From Alphaproteobacteria bacterium (GTDB lineage Bacteria; Pseudomonadota; Alphaproteobacteria; UBA8366; Aestuariispiraceae): a stretch of DNA of 64,000 nucleotides. Within the stretch, counting starts at the first letter, position 1. Every line of letters begins with the position of its first letter. Where the stretch lies: contig JASJDC010000004.1 of the NCBI GenBank assembly GCA_030065235.1, positions 1 through 64,000 on the forward strand, read 5' to 3'. The notes beneath the pieces were generated by a model. That model searched no databases. It was not told the origin of the DNA and saw only the letters and a program-made list of their open reading frames with translations. Shown piece after piece: positions 9,795 to 17,620 of the stretch. Position numbers and translations under genes: made by a program.

Positions 9795-10565
9795 ATGACA
9801 GAACCGTCATTGGTGGTCGACGACCTGCATAAGCGCTTTGGCGCGGTCGAAGTGCTCAAGGGCGTCTCGGTGACGGCGCGACGCGGCGACGTCATCTCGA
9901 TGCTCGGGTCGTCCGGCTCCGGCAAGAGCACTTTTCTGCGCTGCATCAACCTGTTGGAGACGCCGAACAGCGGCACGGTTACGGTCGCCGGCGAGACGAT
10001 CGGCATGACCACCAACCGGCATGGCGAGCCCGTCCCGACCGATATCGGCCAGGTGCAGCGCATCCGGGCCAAGCTCGGCATGGTGTTTCAGAGCTTCAAT
10101 CTGTGGAGCCATATGACCGTCCTGGAGAATGTCATCGAAGGACCGGTTCATGTCCTGGGAAAGAATAAGGCGGAGGCGATCGATCGCGCAGAAGAGTTAT
10201 TGGACAAGGTCGGCATCCACGCGCGCAAAGACTATTACCCGGCTCATATGTCGGGCGGGCAACAGCAGCGCGCCGCGATCGCGCGCGCGCTCGCGATGGA
10301 CCCGGAGGTGATGCTGTTCGACGAGCCGACGTCGGCCCTGGACCCGGAGCTGGTCGGCGAGGTCCTGACCGTGATGCGCGGTCTGGCCGAAGAAGGCCGC
10401 ACGATGGTCGTCGTCACCCACGAGATCGGTTTCGCGCGCGATGTCTCGTCTGATGTGATTTTTCTGCATGAAGGGCGGATCGAGGAGGCCGGCGCCCCTG
10501 CGGAGGTCTTCACGACGCCGAAATCGGAGCGTTTCAAACAGTTTTTGGCGCGGACCCGCGACTAG
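9795..10565 (+). CDS. Polar amino-acid ABC transporter, ATP-binding subunit (HisP/OccP type)
   Basis: 256-residue cytoplasmic ATPase that powers uptake of a polar or basic amino acid. Visible motifs are Walker A (GSSGSGKST), Q-loop (VFQSFNLW), signature ([15 protein letters not shown]), Walker B ([12 protein letters not shown]) and the switch His ([10 protein letters not shown]). The start at 9795 (MTEPSLVV) fits the usual length of the family; the reading frame is open 43 codons further upstream, but that extension does not look like an ABC N-terminus. It is first in an operon with the binding protein at 10723 and permeases at 11580 and 12282. The upstream 307-bp gap (9488-9794), shared with the divergent TolC gene, holds AT-rich promoter-like DNA but nothing I can call firmly. 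Confidence 0.95.
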   Translation: MTEPSLVVDDLHKRFGAVEVLKGVSVTARRGDVISMLGSSGSGKSTFLRCINLLETPNSGTVTVAGETIGMTTNRHGEPVPTDIGQVQRIRAKLGMVFQSFNLWSHMTVLENVIEGPVHVLGKNKAEAIDRAEELLDKVGIHARKDYYPAHMSGGQQQRAAIARALAMDPEVMLFDEPTSALDPELVGEVLTVMRGLAEEGRTMVVVTHEIGFARDVSSDVIFLHEGRIEEAGAPAEVFTTPKSERFKQFLARTRD

Positions 10566-10579
10566 CAACGGGTCCGCGC
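10548..10579 (+). promoter_or_regulatory. Strong stem-loop spanning the ATPase stop codon
   Basis: GCGCGGACCCG (10548-10558) pairs perfectly with CGGGTCCGCGC (10569-10579), an 11-bp GC-rich stem. The ten-base loop holds the end of the ATPase gene including its TAG. No T-run follows, so it is more likely an intercistronic processing or stability element than an intrinsic terminator. Confidence 0.65.
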
Positions 10580-10722
10580 CTGAAACGGGGCGGCCCAGCG
10601 GGATTTTCGTTGTTTCGACCGGTTGAATTGGTTTTGGTTACGGTTACGTGGCGCCGCAGCATGATCACCACGATCGCGGTCCGGGTCGGGCCGAGCGGCG
10701 CATCATGCAAGGGAGTAAAAGC

Positions 10723-11514
10723 ATGTCTCTGAAGAAAACTCTGGGAATGGCCATCGCCGCGGGCGCGCTCGCCTTCGGTCTGGCCCAAGCGCAGGCGGCG
10801 GACAAGCTGCGCATCGGCGTCGAGGGCGCCTATCCGCCATTCTCGCAAAAGGATGCGTCCGGCGAATTGTCCGGTTTCGACATCGATATCGCCCTGGCTC
10901 TCTGCGAGAAAATGGGCCGCGAATGCGAATTGGTCGAGCAAGATTGGGACGGCATCATTCCGGCGCTGCTTGCGCGCAAGTACGACGCGATCGTCGCCTC
11001 GATGTCGATCACCGAAGAACGCAAGAAACGCGTTGACTTCACCAACAAATATTACAACACGCCAGCCAAATTCGTCGCCGCCGAGGGTGTGGACATCGCC
11101 GATACGAACGAGGCGATGGCGGGCAAGCGGGTCGGCGTGCAGCGCGGCACGATCCACCAGTGCTACATGGAGAAGCATTTCCCAGATGTGGAATTGGTGC
11201 TGTACGGCACGCAGGAAGAGGTGTTCCAGGACCTCGCCTCCGGCCGGCTGGACGCGCAAATCTCCGACTCGATCCAGGCGCTGGAGGGCTTCCTGAGCCA
11301 AGATGCCGGCAAAGGTTTCGCCTTCCTGGGCGGCGATCAGTATGACAAGGCATGCCATGGCGAAGGCGCCGGCATCGCCCTGCGCAAAGGCGAAACCGAA
11401 CTGTTGACGTCGTTCAACGAAGCGATCGACGCAATCCGCGCCGACGGCACCTACGCCGAAATCAACGCGAAGTATTTCGACTTCGATATCTTCGGCGCGC
11501 CGGCCGGCTCGTAA
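10723..11514 (+). CDS. Polar amino-acid ABC transporter, periplasmic binding protein (SBP family 3)
   Basis: 263-residue periplasmic receptor of the HisJ/ArgT/OccT class. The ATG at 10723 follows an ideal GGGAG ribosome site. A signal peptide of about 24 residues ends in QAQAA before DKLRIGVEGAYPPFS, the conserved first strand of family 3 binding proteins. Further motifs are GFDIDIALALCEKMG, the MSITEERKKRVDFT segment and GAGIALRKGE near the end. The substrate is probably a basic or opine-like amino acid, judged from family resemblance only. The gene is flanked by perfect hairpins (10548-10579 and 11530-11552), an arrangement that often lets the binding protein be made in excess over the membrane subunits. 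Confidence 0.94.
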   Translation: MSLKKTLGMAIAAGALAFGLAQAQAADKLRIGVEGAYPPFSQKDASGELSGFDIDIALALCEKMGRECELVEQDWDGIIPALLARKYDAIVASMSITEERKKRVDFTNKYYNTPAKFVAAEGVDIADTNEAMAGKRVGVQRGTIHQCYMEKHFPDVELVLYGTQEEVFQDLASGRLDAQISDSIQALEGFLSQDAGKGFAFLGGDQYDKACHGEGAGIALRKGETELLTSFNEAIDAIRADGTYAEINAKYFDFDIFGAPAGS

Positions 11515-11529
11515 GAACCGACCGTCAAT

Positions 11530-11552
11530 GGGGAGAGGCCGCGCCTCTCCCC
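11530..11552 (+). promoter_or_regulatory. Perfect 10-bp stem-loop between binding protein and permease genes
   Basis: GGGGAGAGGC (11530-11539) pairs with GCCTCTCCCC (11543-11552) around a three-base loop, 15 bases after the binding protein stop codon. No T-run follows. Such a hairpin can block 3' exonuclease decay of the upstream message or partly terminate transcription before the permease genes. Confidence 0.7.
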
Positions 11553-11579
11553 TATTGCGGTTGGGTTGTGGATTGAGCG

Positions 11580-12278
11580 ATGGAGTTGGTCTTCGAATAT
11601 CGCTGGCTGTTGCTGGAAGGGACGATGGTCACGATCCAGCTGGCGCTCGCTTCGCTGCTGTTGTCGGTCTTGCTGGGACTGATCGGCGCGTGGGGCAAGC
11701 TGTCGGGCGGCAAGCTCTTCAAATCCATCGCCGAGGCTTACACCACCCTGGTCCGAGGCGTGCCGGACCTCGTCCTGATGCTGCTGCTGTTCTATGGCGG
11801 GCAGCAAATGATCAACGATCTCGGGATCGCGACCGGCCTTTGGGACTATGTCGAGATCAATCAGTTTTCCGCCGGCGTCTTCACCATCGGCTTTATTTTC
11901 GGCGCCTATATGACGGAGTCCTTCCGAGGCGCGATCCTCGCCATTCCGCGCGGTCAGATCGAGGCGGGGATCGCCTGCGGCATGTCGCGGTTCAAGATTT
12001 TCAGCCGGGTGATCTGGCCCCAGATGGTGCGCTACGCGCTCCCCAGTTTCACCAACAATTGGCTGGTCCTGATCAAATCGACAGCGCTGGTCTCGATTAT
12101 CGGCTTGCAGGATGTGGTCTACATGGCCTTTACCGCCGGCCGCTCGAACCGCGCGCTCTTCACCTTCATGTTCGCGGTGCTGATCATCTATCTGATTCTG
12201 ACGGCGATATCGGATTTCGGCTTGCGGCGGCTGGAGAAGAAATATTCCGCCGGCGTGCGTCGGGCCGAGGGGGCGTAA
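11580..12278 (+). CDS. Polar amino-acid ABC transporter permease (HisQ/OccQ type)
   Basis: 232-residue inner-membrane subunit with about five hydrophobic segments. It has the family's N-terminal TMVTIQLALASLLLSVLLG segment, the TLVRGVPDLVLMLLLFYGGQ motif and the EAA loop (RGQIEAGIACGMSRFKIF) that contacts the ATPase. The C-terminal helices end in YLILTAISDFGLRRLEKKY. It pairs with the second permease that begins three bases after its stop, so the two are probably translationally coupled and form the heterodimeric channel. Confidence 0.94.
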   Translation: MELVFEYRWLLLEGTMVTIQLALASLLLSVLLGLIGAWGKLSGGKLFKSIAEAYTTLVRGVPDLVLMLLLFYGGQQMINDLGIATGLWDYVEINQFSAGVFTIGFIFGAYMTESFRGAILAIPRGQIEAGIACGMSRFKIFSRVIWPQMVRYALPSFTNNWLVLIKSTALVSIIGLQDVVYMAFTAGRSNRALFTFMFAVLIIYLILTAISDFGLRRLEKKYSAGVRRAEGA

Positions 12279-12281
12279 GCG

Positions 12282-13082
12282 ATGGCCGACCAGGAACGCT
12301 CAATCTTCGATCTGGTCAGGGCCTTCAGCGCCGACGCCTCGCCGCTGGATTTCGTTTTGATCGTCGATAATCTTGATCGTTTCCTCTACGGGACCTGGGT
12401 CACGCTTCAGCTCACTTTCTTGGCGCTGGCCTTGGGCGCGATCCTATCGATTCCGATGGCCTTGGCGCGCGCCTACAAATATCCGGGCCTCAATCAGGCC
12501 GTCTGGTGCTACACCTATTTCTTCCGCGGCACGCCGCTCTTGGTCCAGACTTACCTAATCTATTACGGGTTGGGTCAGTTCGACTTCGTCCGCGAGAGCT
12601 TCCTCTGGGACACGATTTTGCGCGACGCCTGGTGGTGCGCGCTGATCGCCTTCACCTTGAATACGGCGGCCTATACGACCGAGTTCCTGCGCGGCTCGAT
12701 TGAGGCGACCTCTCTTGGCGAGATCGAAGCGGCGAAGGCGAGCGGCATGTCCTCCTGGACCCGCATCAGGCGGATCGTCCTGCCCTCGTCCTTCCGGCGC
12801 GCGTTGCCGGCCTATTCCAACGAGGTGATTTTCATGCTGCACGGCTCGGTCGTGGCCAGCACCATCACCCTGCAGGATATTCTCGGCGTCGGGCGCTGGC
12901 TCAATGGCCGCTATTACCTGGCCTATGAAGGTTTCGTCACCGCCATGATCTTTTACATGATCCTGGTTTTCATCATCGCCAAGGGATTCCGAATGGCGGA
13001 GACGAAGTGGCTGGCGCATCTGCGTCCCCGGATCGAAAACCCGACGCCCAGCAACCGTAAGGGCGCGCCCGGTCTGGCTTAG
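12282..13082 (+). CDS. Polar amino-acid ABC transporter permease (HisM/OccM type)
   Basis: 266-residue inner-membrane permease, partner of the preceding gene. It shows TWVTLQLTFLALALGAILS, FFRGTPLLVQTYLIYYGLGQ and the EAA loop (LGEIEAAKASGMSSWTRI), all diagnostic of the HisM branch, then two C-terminal membrane segments. The C-tail (KWLAHLRPRIENP) is basic and cytoplasmic. It is the last core transporter gene; a GNAT acetyltransferase starts 12 bases downstream and is probably co-transcribed. Confidence 0.94.
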   Translation: MADQERSIFDLVRAFSADASPLDFVLIVDNLDRFLYGTWVTLQLTFLALALGAILSIPMALARAYKYPGLNQAVWCYTYFFRGTPLLVQTYLIYYGLGQFDFVRESFLWDTILRDAWWCALIAFTLNTAAYTTEFLRGSIEATSLGEIEAAKASGMSSWTRIRRIVLPSSFRRALPAYSNEVIFMLHGSVVASTITLQDILGVGRWLNGRYYLAYEGFVTAMIFYMILVFIIAKGFRMAETKWLAHLRPRIENPTPSNRKGAPGLA

Positions 13083-13094
13083 CGAGGTCGATGC

Positions 13095-13613
13095 GTGCCG
13101 CTTCATTTACGGCTGGCGACCCTGGAAGACATCCCGCTTCTCGACAGATGGGAGCGGCAGCCGCATGTCCAACAGTCGGTCGGCGCTGATGGTCCGTGGG
13201 ACTGGCGCGCGGCGGTTACGGCGCAAGTCGACTGGAGGCGCATCCTGATCGCCGAGGAGGACGGACGGCCCGTCGGGTTCATGCAAATGCTCGATCCGGC
13301 GCGGGACGAAGACCAATATTGGGGGCCGACCGGGCCCGGATTCCGCGCCCTCGATATCTGGATCGGCGCGCCCGAGGACCTCGGGCGCGGGCTCGGTTCG
13401 GCGATGATGCGCCTAGCGATCGACGCCTGTTTCGCAGAACCCGGCGTGCAGGTGATCCTGATCGATCCTCTGGCGCGGAACACGCAAGCGCACCGCTTTT
13501 ATCGCCGTCTCGGATTTGTCGAGATCGGCCCGCGCCGGCTTGGCGATGACGACTGTCTGGTCTTTCAGTTGCAGAAGGCGCGCCACAACACGACGGCCAA
13601 GGCGCGCAGCTAG
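13095..13613 (+). CDS. GNAT acetyltransferase resembling AAC(6')-type enzymes
   Basis: 172-residue cytoplasmic acetyl-CoA-dependent N-acetyltransferase with a GTG start at 13095 (GAGG seven bases ahead). The acetyl-CoA loop is visible as LGRGLGSAMMRLAI, followed by IDPLARNTQAHRFYRRLGFVEIG, the beta5-alpha4 region of GNATs. The GFRALDIWIG segment is like aminoglycoside 6'-acetyltransferases of the AacA4 group, but chromosomal members often act on other amines, so resistance cannot be claimed. It sits 12 bases after the amino-acid permease gene, suggesting a role linked to the imported amine. Confidence 0.8.
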   Translation: MPLHLRLATLEDIPLLDRWERQPHVQQSVGADGPWDWRAAVTAQVDWRRILIAEEDGRPVGFMQMLDPARDEDQYWGPTGPGFRALDIWIGAPEDLGRGLGSAMMRLAIDACFAEPGVQVILIDPLARNTQAHRFYRRLGFVEIGPRRLGDDDCLVFQLQKARHNTTAKARS

Positions 13614-13769
13614 CGAATCTTTGGCTCTACAGCACCAGATGGCGCCGCAAAATCGCCCCAAAGTCAGTGTGGCGCTCCACAATCATCTATGCTACGGGAG
13701 TTGCGTGTCAGATTCTTTCGCGACGTCGCTGGCGGCGGCGCCGCGCCGTATGAAAAATCGGAGGGGTGC

Positions 13770-14675
13770 ATGAAACTCAGAAATATCGCAATGGCCGCCG
13801 TGGCGACATTGGCCTTGGCCGCCTGCTCAGACGCCTGGCAACACGCCGGAAACCCGCTGACGTCGGACCGCAGTATGAGGGAGGCGAAGGCGGCGACCCC
13901 GACCGGAACGCCTTTCACGCAAGCGCTGACCGAAGAATATCGGGCGCTGGCGATGAAAGAAGACGAAACTTGGTACGATTTCTTCGATTCTGACTTCTTT
14001 GCGCGTAAGGCGATCGCCAGCGCGGCGGGCGACGATCTCGGCCCGGAAGATCCCGGTCTGTGGCGGCTGTCGGCGGAGCAGCGGGTCGATCTGGACCCCG
14101 CGCGTGTGCGCCTGGTGGGGAAACTTGACGACGGCGGACGCGACTTGGCGCCGACCGAAGCGGCGCGGGCGCAAGCCGCCTATGATTGCTGGGTCGAAGA
14201 AAAGGAAGAGCGCTGGCAAAACGACGAAATCGCCGCTTGCCGCGGTACGTTCGAAGCCGCGATGACCGCGCTTGAAGTCGCCTTGGCGCCGCCGGCCGAA
14301 GAGCCCGCGCCGCCGCCGCCCGCGCCGCCGCCGGTCGTTCAGGCGCCGACGCTGTACACGGTGTTCTTCGATTTCGATGACGCCTCCTTGACGCCGATCA
14401 GCCGCGCGGTGCTGGACCAGGCGGTTGAGGATTGGGGCGAGGCGACGGCGAACATGTCGCTGGTCGGCCATACTGACCGCTCGGGTTCGGCGGCCTATAA
14501 CCAGCTCTTGTCAGAGCGGCGCGCGGCCAGCGTGCAGGCTTACATGACAGAACAAGGGCTTCGGGCCGGCCGGCTGAGCGCCTCGGGCGTTGGCGAGACC
14601 CAGCCCGAAGTTCAAACCGCTGACGGGGTGCGCGAAGCGCGGAACCGTCGGGTGGTGATCGAAATCGACAACTAA
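13770..14675 (+). CDS. OmpA-family peptidoglycan-binding lipoprotein
   Basis: 301 residues; ATG at 13770 with GGAGGGG six bases upstream. A lipoprotein signal ends in the lipobox LAAC (Cys19). The middle (about 20-165) has no recognised domain but is acidic. A Pro/Ala linker (PAPPPPAPPPV-like) leads to a C-terminal OmpA-like domain (about 195-301) with VFFDFDDASLTPISRAVL, GHTDRSGSAAYNQLLSERRA and ARNRRVVIEI, which in this family binds peptidoglycan diaminopimelate. Likely an outer-membrane lipoprotein anchoring the wall. The gene stands alone, followed by two hairpins. Confidence 0.9.
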   Translation: MKLRNIAMAAVATLALAACSDAWQHAGNPLTSDRSMREAKAATPTGTPFTQALTEEYRALAMKEDETWYDFFDSDFFARKAIASAAGDDLGPEDPGLWRLSAEQRVDLDPARVRLVGKLDDGGRDLAPTEAARAQAAYDCWVEEKEERWQNDEIAACRGTFEAAMTALEVALAPPAEEPAPPPPAPPPVVQAPTLYTVFFDFDDASLTPISRAVLDQAVEDWGEATANMSLVGHTDRSGSAAYNQLLSERRAASVQAYMTEQGLRAGRLSASGVGETQPEVQTADGVREARNRRVVIEIDN

Positions 14676-14706
14676 CGCGGCGCCGCGCGGCGCGGCGAAG
14701 ACGGCG

Positions 14707-14730
14707 ACCCAAACCAACTTTGGTTTGGGT
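14707..14730 (+). other. Perfect 10-bp stem-loop downstream of the OmpA lipoprotein gene
   Basis: ACCCAAACCA (14707-14716) and TGGTTTGGGT (14721-14730) form a perfect stem with a four-base loop, 31 bases after the stop codon. It is followed by C-rich rather than T-rich DNA, so it may stabilise the 3' end ahead of the true terminator at 14757. Confidence 0.55.
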
Positions 14731-14756
14731 TGCCCCCGCGCTCGACGCGCCTTATT

Positions 14757-14795
14757 ATCGCCACATTGACTGAGGGGTCTGTGGCGATTTTTTTT
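14757..14795 (+). terminator. Intrinsic terminator for the OmpA lipoprotein gene
   Basis: ATCGCCAC (14757-14764) pairs with GTGGCGAT (14781-14788), and eight consecutive T bases (14788-14795) follow. It ends only 15 bases before the GTG start of the next gene, so that gene's transcription must begin in or upstream of this element, or by read-through. Confidence 0.75.
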
Positions 14796-14810
14796 ATGAG
14801 GAGAAGCGGC

Positions 14811-15446
14811 GTGGGCGCGAAAACTTTCTTAGGGGCTTTGGGCGTTATGGCCGGCGTTGCGGCGCTGGCGCTGACCGAGGCGAAACCCACGTTGGCGTCG
14901 GATGGACCCGAACTGCCGTTCGAGCGTTATCTGGGCAGCGGAGAAGGCGGCAAGCCCGTTCTGCGCTTTAACGATTTTTCCGGACGGATTACCGGCGACC
15001 GTATCAAGGCGTTGCTGCGCTCCGGCGAGATCTTGGGCGACCGCGTGTTGCTGCAGAATGGATCGGCCGTCTATTTTCCGGAAGGCTATATCGTCTCGTC
15101 CAGCATCGCCTTCGACCGCTATCGGCCCAAAGACGGCGTGCCGGAATCCTCTGTCGATTCGCCGGACGATTTGGAACTGAACCCGACTTATGATCTGACG
15201 AACAGTTTCGATCAGGTTCTTGGCCCCGTTTGCGCCGAAACCGCCGGCAAATCCCCCGGGACGACCGTGCGTCTGCGCAAGAATGCATCCGGCGTGGTCA
15301 GCTTGGTGGAAGCGACGCCCGGCCGGTACAACGCGGTCAGCGGCGAAGAATCCGTCGGCTATCGCGTGTTGAGCGCGACCGCCGCACCCTTCTTGCCGCA
15401 AAACAACGCCGTTCAGTCGATGTTGTCGGAGTGCGACGCGAACTGA
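14811..15446 (+). CDS. Secreted protein of unknown function
   Basis: 211 residues if translation starts at the GTG at 14811, which has AGGAG eight bases upstream; the ATG at 14796 in the same frame follows a T-run and has no ribosome site. The N-terminus is a Sec signal peptide (FLGALGVMAGVAALALTEAKPTLAS). The mature part contains FERYLGSG, GRITGDRIKALLRSGEILGDRVLLQNG and a C-terminal region with two Cys (PVCAET and LSEC) that could form a disulphide. I recognise no family. The gene directly follows the terminator of the OmpA-like lipoprotein, with a convergent deacylase downstream. Confidence 0.7.
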   Translation: MGAKTFLGALGVMAGVAALALTEAKPTLASDGPELPFERYLGSGEGGKPVLRFNDFSGRITGDRIKALLRSGEILGDRVLLQNGSAVYFPEGYIVSSSIAFDRYRPKDGVPESSVDSPDDLELNPTYDLTNSFDQVLGPVCAETAGKSPGTTVRLRKNASGVVSLVEATPGRYNAVSGEESVGYRVLSATAAPFLPQNNAVQSMLSECDAN

Positions 15447-15491
15447 TTCGGTCCTAGGCAAGCGGGCCGGACGTCGAACGCGAAAGCCCTG

Positions 15492-16637
15492 TCAATCCTC
15501 CAGCAACGCCCCTTGTATTCGGTCCGTTAGCGGTTCAGATCCGGCGATTTTTCCGATGCTCTCCCCCGGCTCGACGAATTTGGCGTTGAGGCGTGAGAAT
15601 AACAGGCCGCTCGTCGTCGCAACGATCGGGGTCGCGCCGCTTTTGGGATCGCGCGCAGCGGGGTCGTGTAGCATTGCGACGGTCTCGCCGGCGTCTACCC
15701 AGTCGCCGAGTCGCTTCCGATAGGCCGCGACCCCGGCATGGGGAGCGCGCAACAGGCCGACCGCTTCCAGGCGCGAAGGCGGGCGCGGTAGATCGGGCGC
15801 GGGCCCCGGATCGCCCGCAATGACAGTTCGCCGTTGCAGGAAACGGAACAGCGCCGCAGCGTCATGCTCGGCATAGGCCTCATCGACATCAGCGCTGCCG
15901 CGCAGCTCGACAGTGACGCCAAAACAGGCCGGCGGCAAATGCGCCGCATCCTCTCGATGGTTTCGGATCGTCCACCAAGGCTGGGCGTTGGCCGCGTCGA
16001 AGGCGCCGCCCCCCGCATCATCCTCCAGCAGTGTGACCGGCGCCTCGAATTCGGCGCCGAGCTGCGTCGCCTCAGCCTCATGCCGGAAATTGGCGTAGGT
16101 GTGGAACAAGGCTTCGGAATCGCAATGCAAATCGAGCACGAGATCGGCGTCAATCGACAGCCCGAGCAGGATCGCGCGCAACTCCTGAACCGGCGTCCGG
16201 CGCGGCATCTCCGCCACCGCCGATTTCAGCGCCGCGCGAACCATCGCTACGGCCTGCGCCGGATCGGTCGGCAAGGGTTCGGTCAGACGCGCCGAGGCCG
16301 CTTCGGCCAGATCGGGCCAATCACGGTTGAAATTCCCGCTGCCGTCAAATGCGTAGCGGCCCGCCAGATGGCCGCCCAGCCGCTGCGCCAGACCGATCGG
16401 ATTGGCGTAGGGAACGAGAATGATCGAACCGTTGATCTCACCCCGGCCGTCGGCCTGATCCAAGAGCCCGATCAGCTTCTGCAACACCAACAGGCCCGGC
16501 CATTCATCCGCATGCAGCGCCGTGTGCAGATAGGCGCGCGGCCGCGCGGTCGGATCGCCATAGCGATGCACGACCAGTCGGCGATCGGTTCCCGGCGCGG
16601 GGGACAACAGCGGTATGGTTTCGGTCTGACGGGGCAT
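15492..16637 (-). CDS. Succinylglutamate desuccinylase/aspartoacylase-family zinc hydrolase
   Basis: 381-residue M14-like zinc deacylase. Visible ligands are the HADEWPG motif (His and Glu, about residues 42-45), DLHCD (second zinc His, about residue 169) and VELRG (a likely catalytic Glu). The C-terminal part (about 295-375) is the beta-barrel extension of the group, with VGLLRAPHAGV and GLLFSRLNAKFVEPGESIGKIAG, as in many AstE-like proteins fused to a lipoyl-like sandwich. Substrate unknown: N-acyl amino acid or ectoine-type deacylation are the usual options. It lies alone and convergent with the preceding gene. Confidence 0.85.
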   Translation of the reverse strand: MPRQTETIPLLSPAPGTDRRLVVHRYGDPTARPRAYLHTALHADEWPGLLVLQKLIGLLDQADGRGEINGSIILVPYANPIGLAQRLGGHLAGRYAFDGSGNFNRDWPDLAEAASARLTEPLPTDPAQAVAMVRAALKSAVAEMPRRTPVQELRAILLGLSIDADLVLDLHCDSEALFHTYANFRHEAEATQLGAEFEAPVTLLEDDAGGGAFDAANAQPWWTIRNHREDAAHLPPACFGVTVELRGSADVDEAYAEHDAAALFRFLQRRTVIAGDPGPAPDLPRPPSRLEAVGLLRAPHAGVAAYRKRLGDWVDAGETVAMLHDPAARDPKSGATPIVATTSGLLFSRLNAKFVEPGESIGKIAGSEPLTDRIQGALLED

Positions 16638-16716
16638 TGATCTTAATCCGTTCCGGGTTAGGCTTGATGCGGGCGGCCCGCATGACGGCGTTTCGGGGGC
16701 GCGTCCTGCTTATCAG

Positions 16717-17523
16717 ATGGAACCCGCCGTGTCCTTCCTGTCGGACTTGTCCCTAGCCCCGCCAAGCGACCCCTGGTTCTACGCGATCGCGATTCCGGCT
16801 GTCGTGCTCACCGGCGTCAGCAAGGGCGGATTCGGCGGCACGGTCGGGATGTTGGGCACGCCGCTGATGGCGCTGGCCGTCGCGCCGATCCAGGCGGCGG
16901 CGATCATGCTACCAATCCTCTGCGCCATGGACCTTTTGGGCATGCTGGCCTATCGCGGCAAAGCGGGCTTCCAGCATCTGGTCTATCTGGCGCCTGGGGC
17001 TTTGATCGGAATTGCAATCGGGACCGCCAGTTTCCGCTATCTGAACGACGATCTGATCCGGATCTTGATCGGGACCCTGACCTGGGGGTTCTTGATGTTC
17101 AGTTTCTTCCGGGCGCGTCTCGGGGCGCAGGACCCGGTGGGACCGTCGGCCCCGAAAGGCGTCTTCTGGGGCGCCGCCAGCGGCTTCACCAGCTTTGTCG
17201 CCCATGCGGGCGGACCGCCGGCGCAAATCTATCTGCTGCCGCAGAAACTGGGCAAGACGGTGCTGGTCGGCACGTTGGTTTGGTTCTTCTTCATCGTGAA
17301 TTACGTGAAGTTGGTTCCCTATTTCTATCTCGGCCAGTTTTCGCCGACCAATCTGGGGGCCGCCCTGGTCCTCGCGCCCCTGGCCCCGGTCGGCATCGGT
17401 CTTGGTGTCTGGCTGCATAAGCGCATCCCTGAAGCGCTGTTCTTCCGGATCATCTATGTCGCGCTGTTCCTGGTCGGCGCGAAACTGCTTTATGACGGGG
17501 CGGCTGGGATGACCGCCGGATAA
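16717..17523 (+). CDS. TauE/SafE-family membrane exporter
   Basis: 268-residue inner-membrane protein of the TauE/SafE (former DUF81) family, with about eight hydrophobic stretches in two related halves. GVSKGGFGGTVGMLGTPLMAL near residue 35 and the second-half FTSFVAHAGGPPAQIYLLPQ are the conserved glycine-rich motifs. Members export sulfite, sulfoacetate or other small sulfonates and carboxylates. It is followed after 97 bases by a HyuA-type gene on the same strand, which may supply the exported product. The ATG at 16717 is used; a GTG four codons later is possible. Confidence 0.88.
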   Translation: MEPAVSFLSDLSLAPPSDPWFYAIAIPAVVLTGVSKGGFGGTVGMLGTPLMALAVAPIQAAAIMLPILCAMDLLGMLAYRGKAGFQHLVYLAPGALIGIAIGTASFRYLNDDLIRILIGTLTWGFLMFSFFRARLGAQDPVGPSAPKGVFWGAASGFTSFVAHAGGPPAQIYLLPQKLGKTVLVGTLVWFFFIVNYVKLVPYFYLGQFSPTNLGAALVLAPLAPVGIGLGVWLHKRIPEALFFRIIYVALFLVGAKLLYDGAAGMTAG

Positions 17524-17620
17524 ACCGGACCGGACCCGGGACTGGGCCGCTACCTTGGCCTCGGCTTGGTTCCAGGGTAAAGGCCTCATCGAAGACGCAT
17601 TCCAAGAATAAACGGGCAAG

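Noticed and set aside
13095-13613. Aminoglycoside resistance gene
   Set aside because: Resemblance to AAC(6') enzymes is limited to general GNAT motifs and the gene sits in an amino-acid transporter operon.
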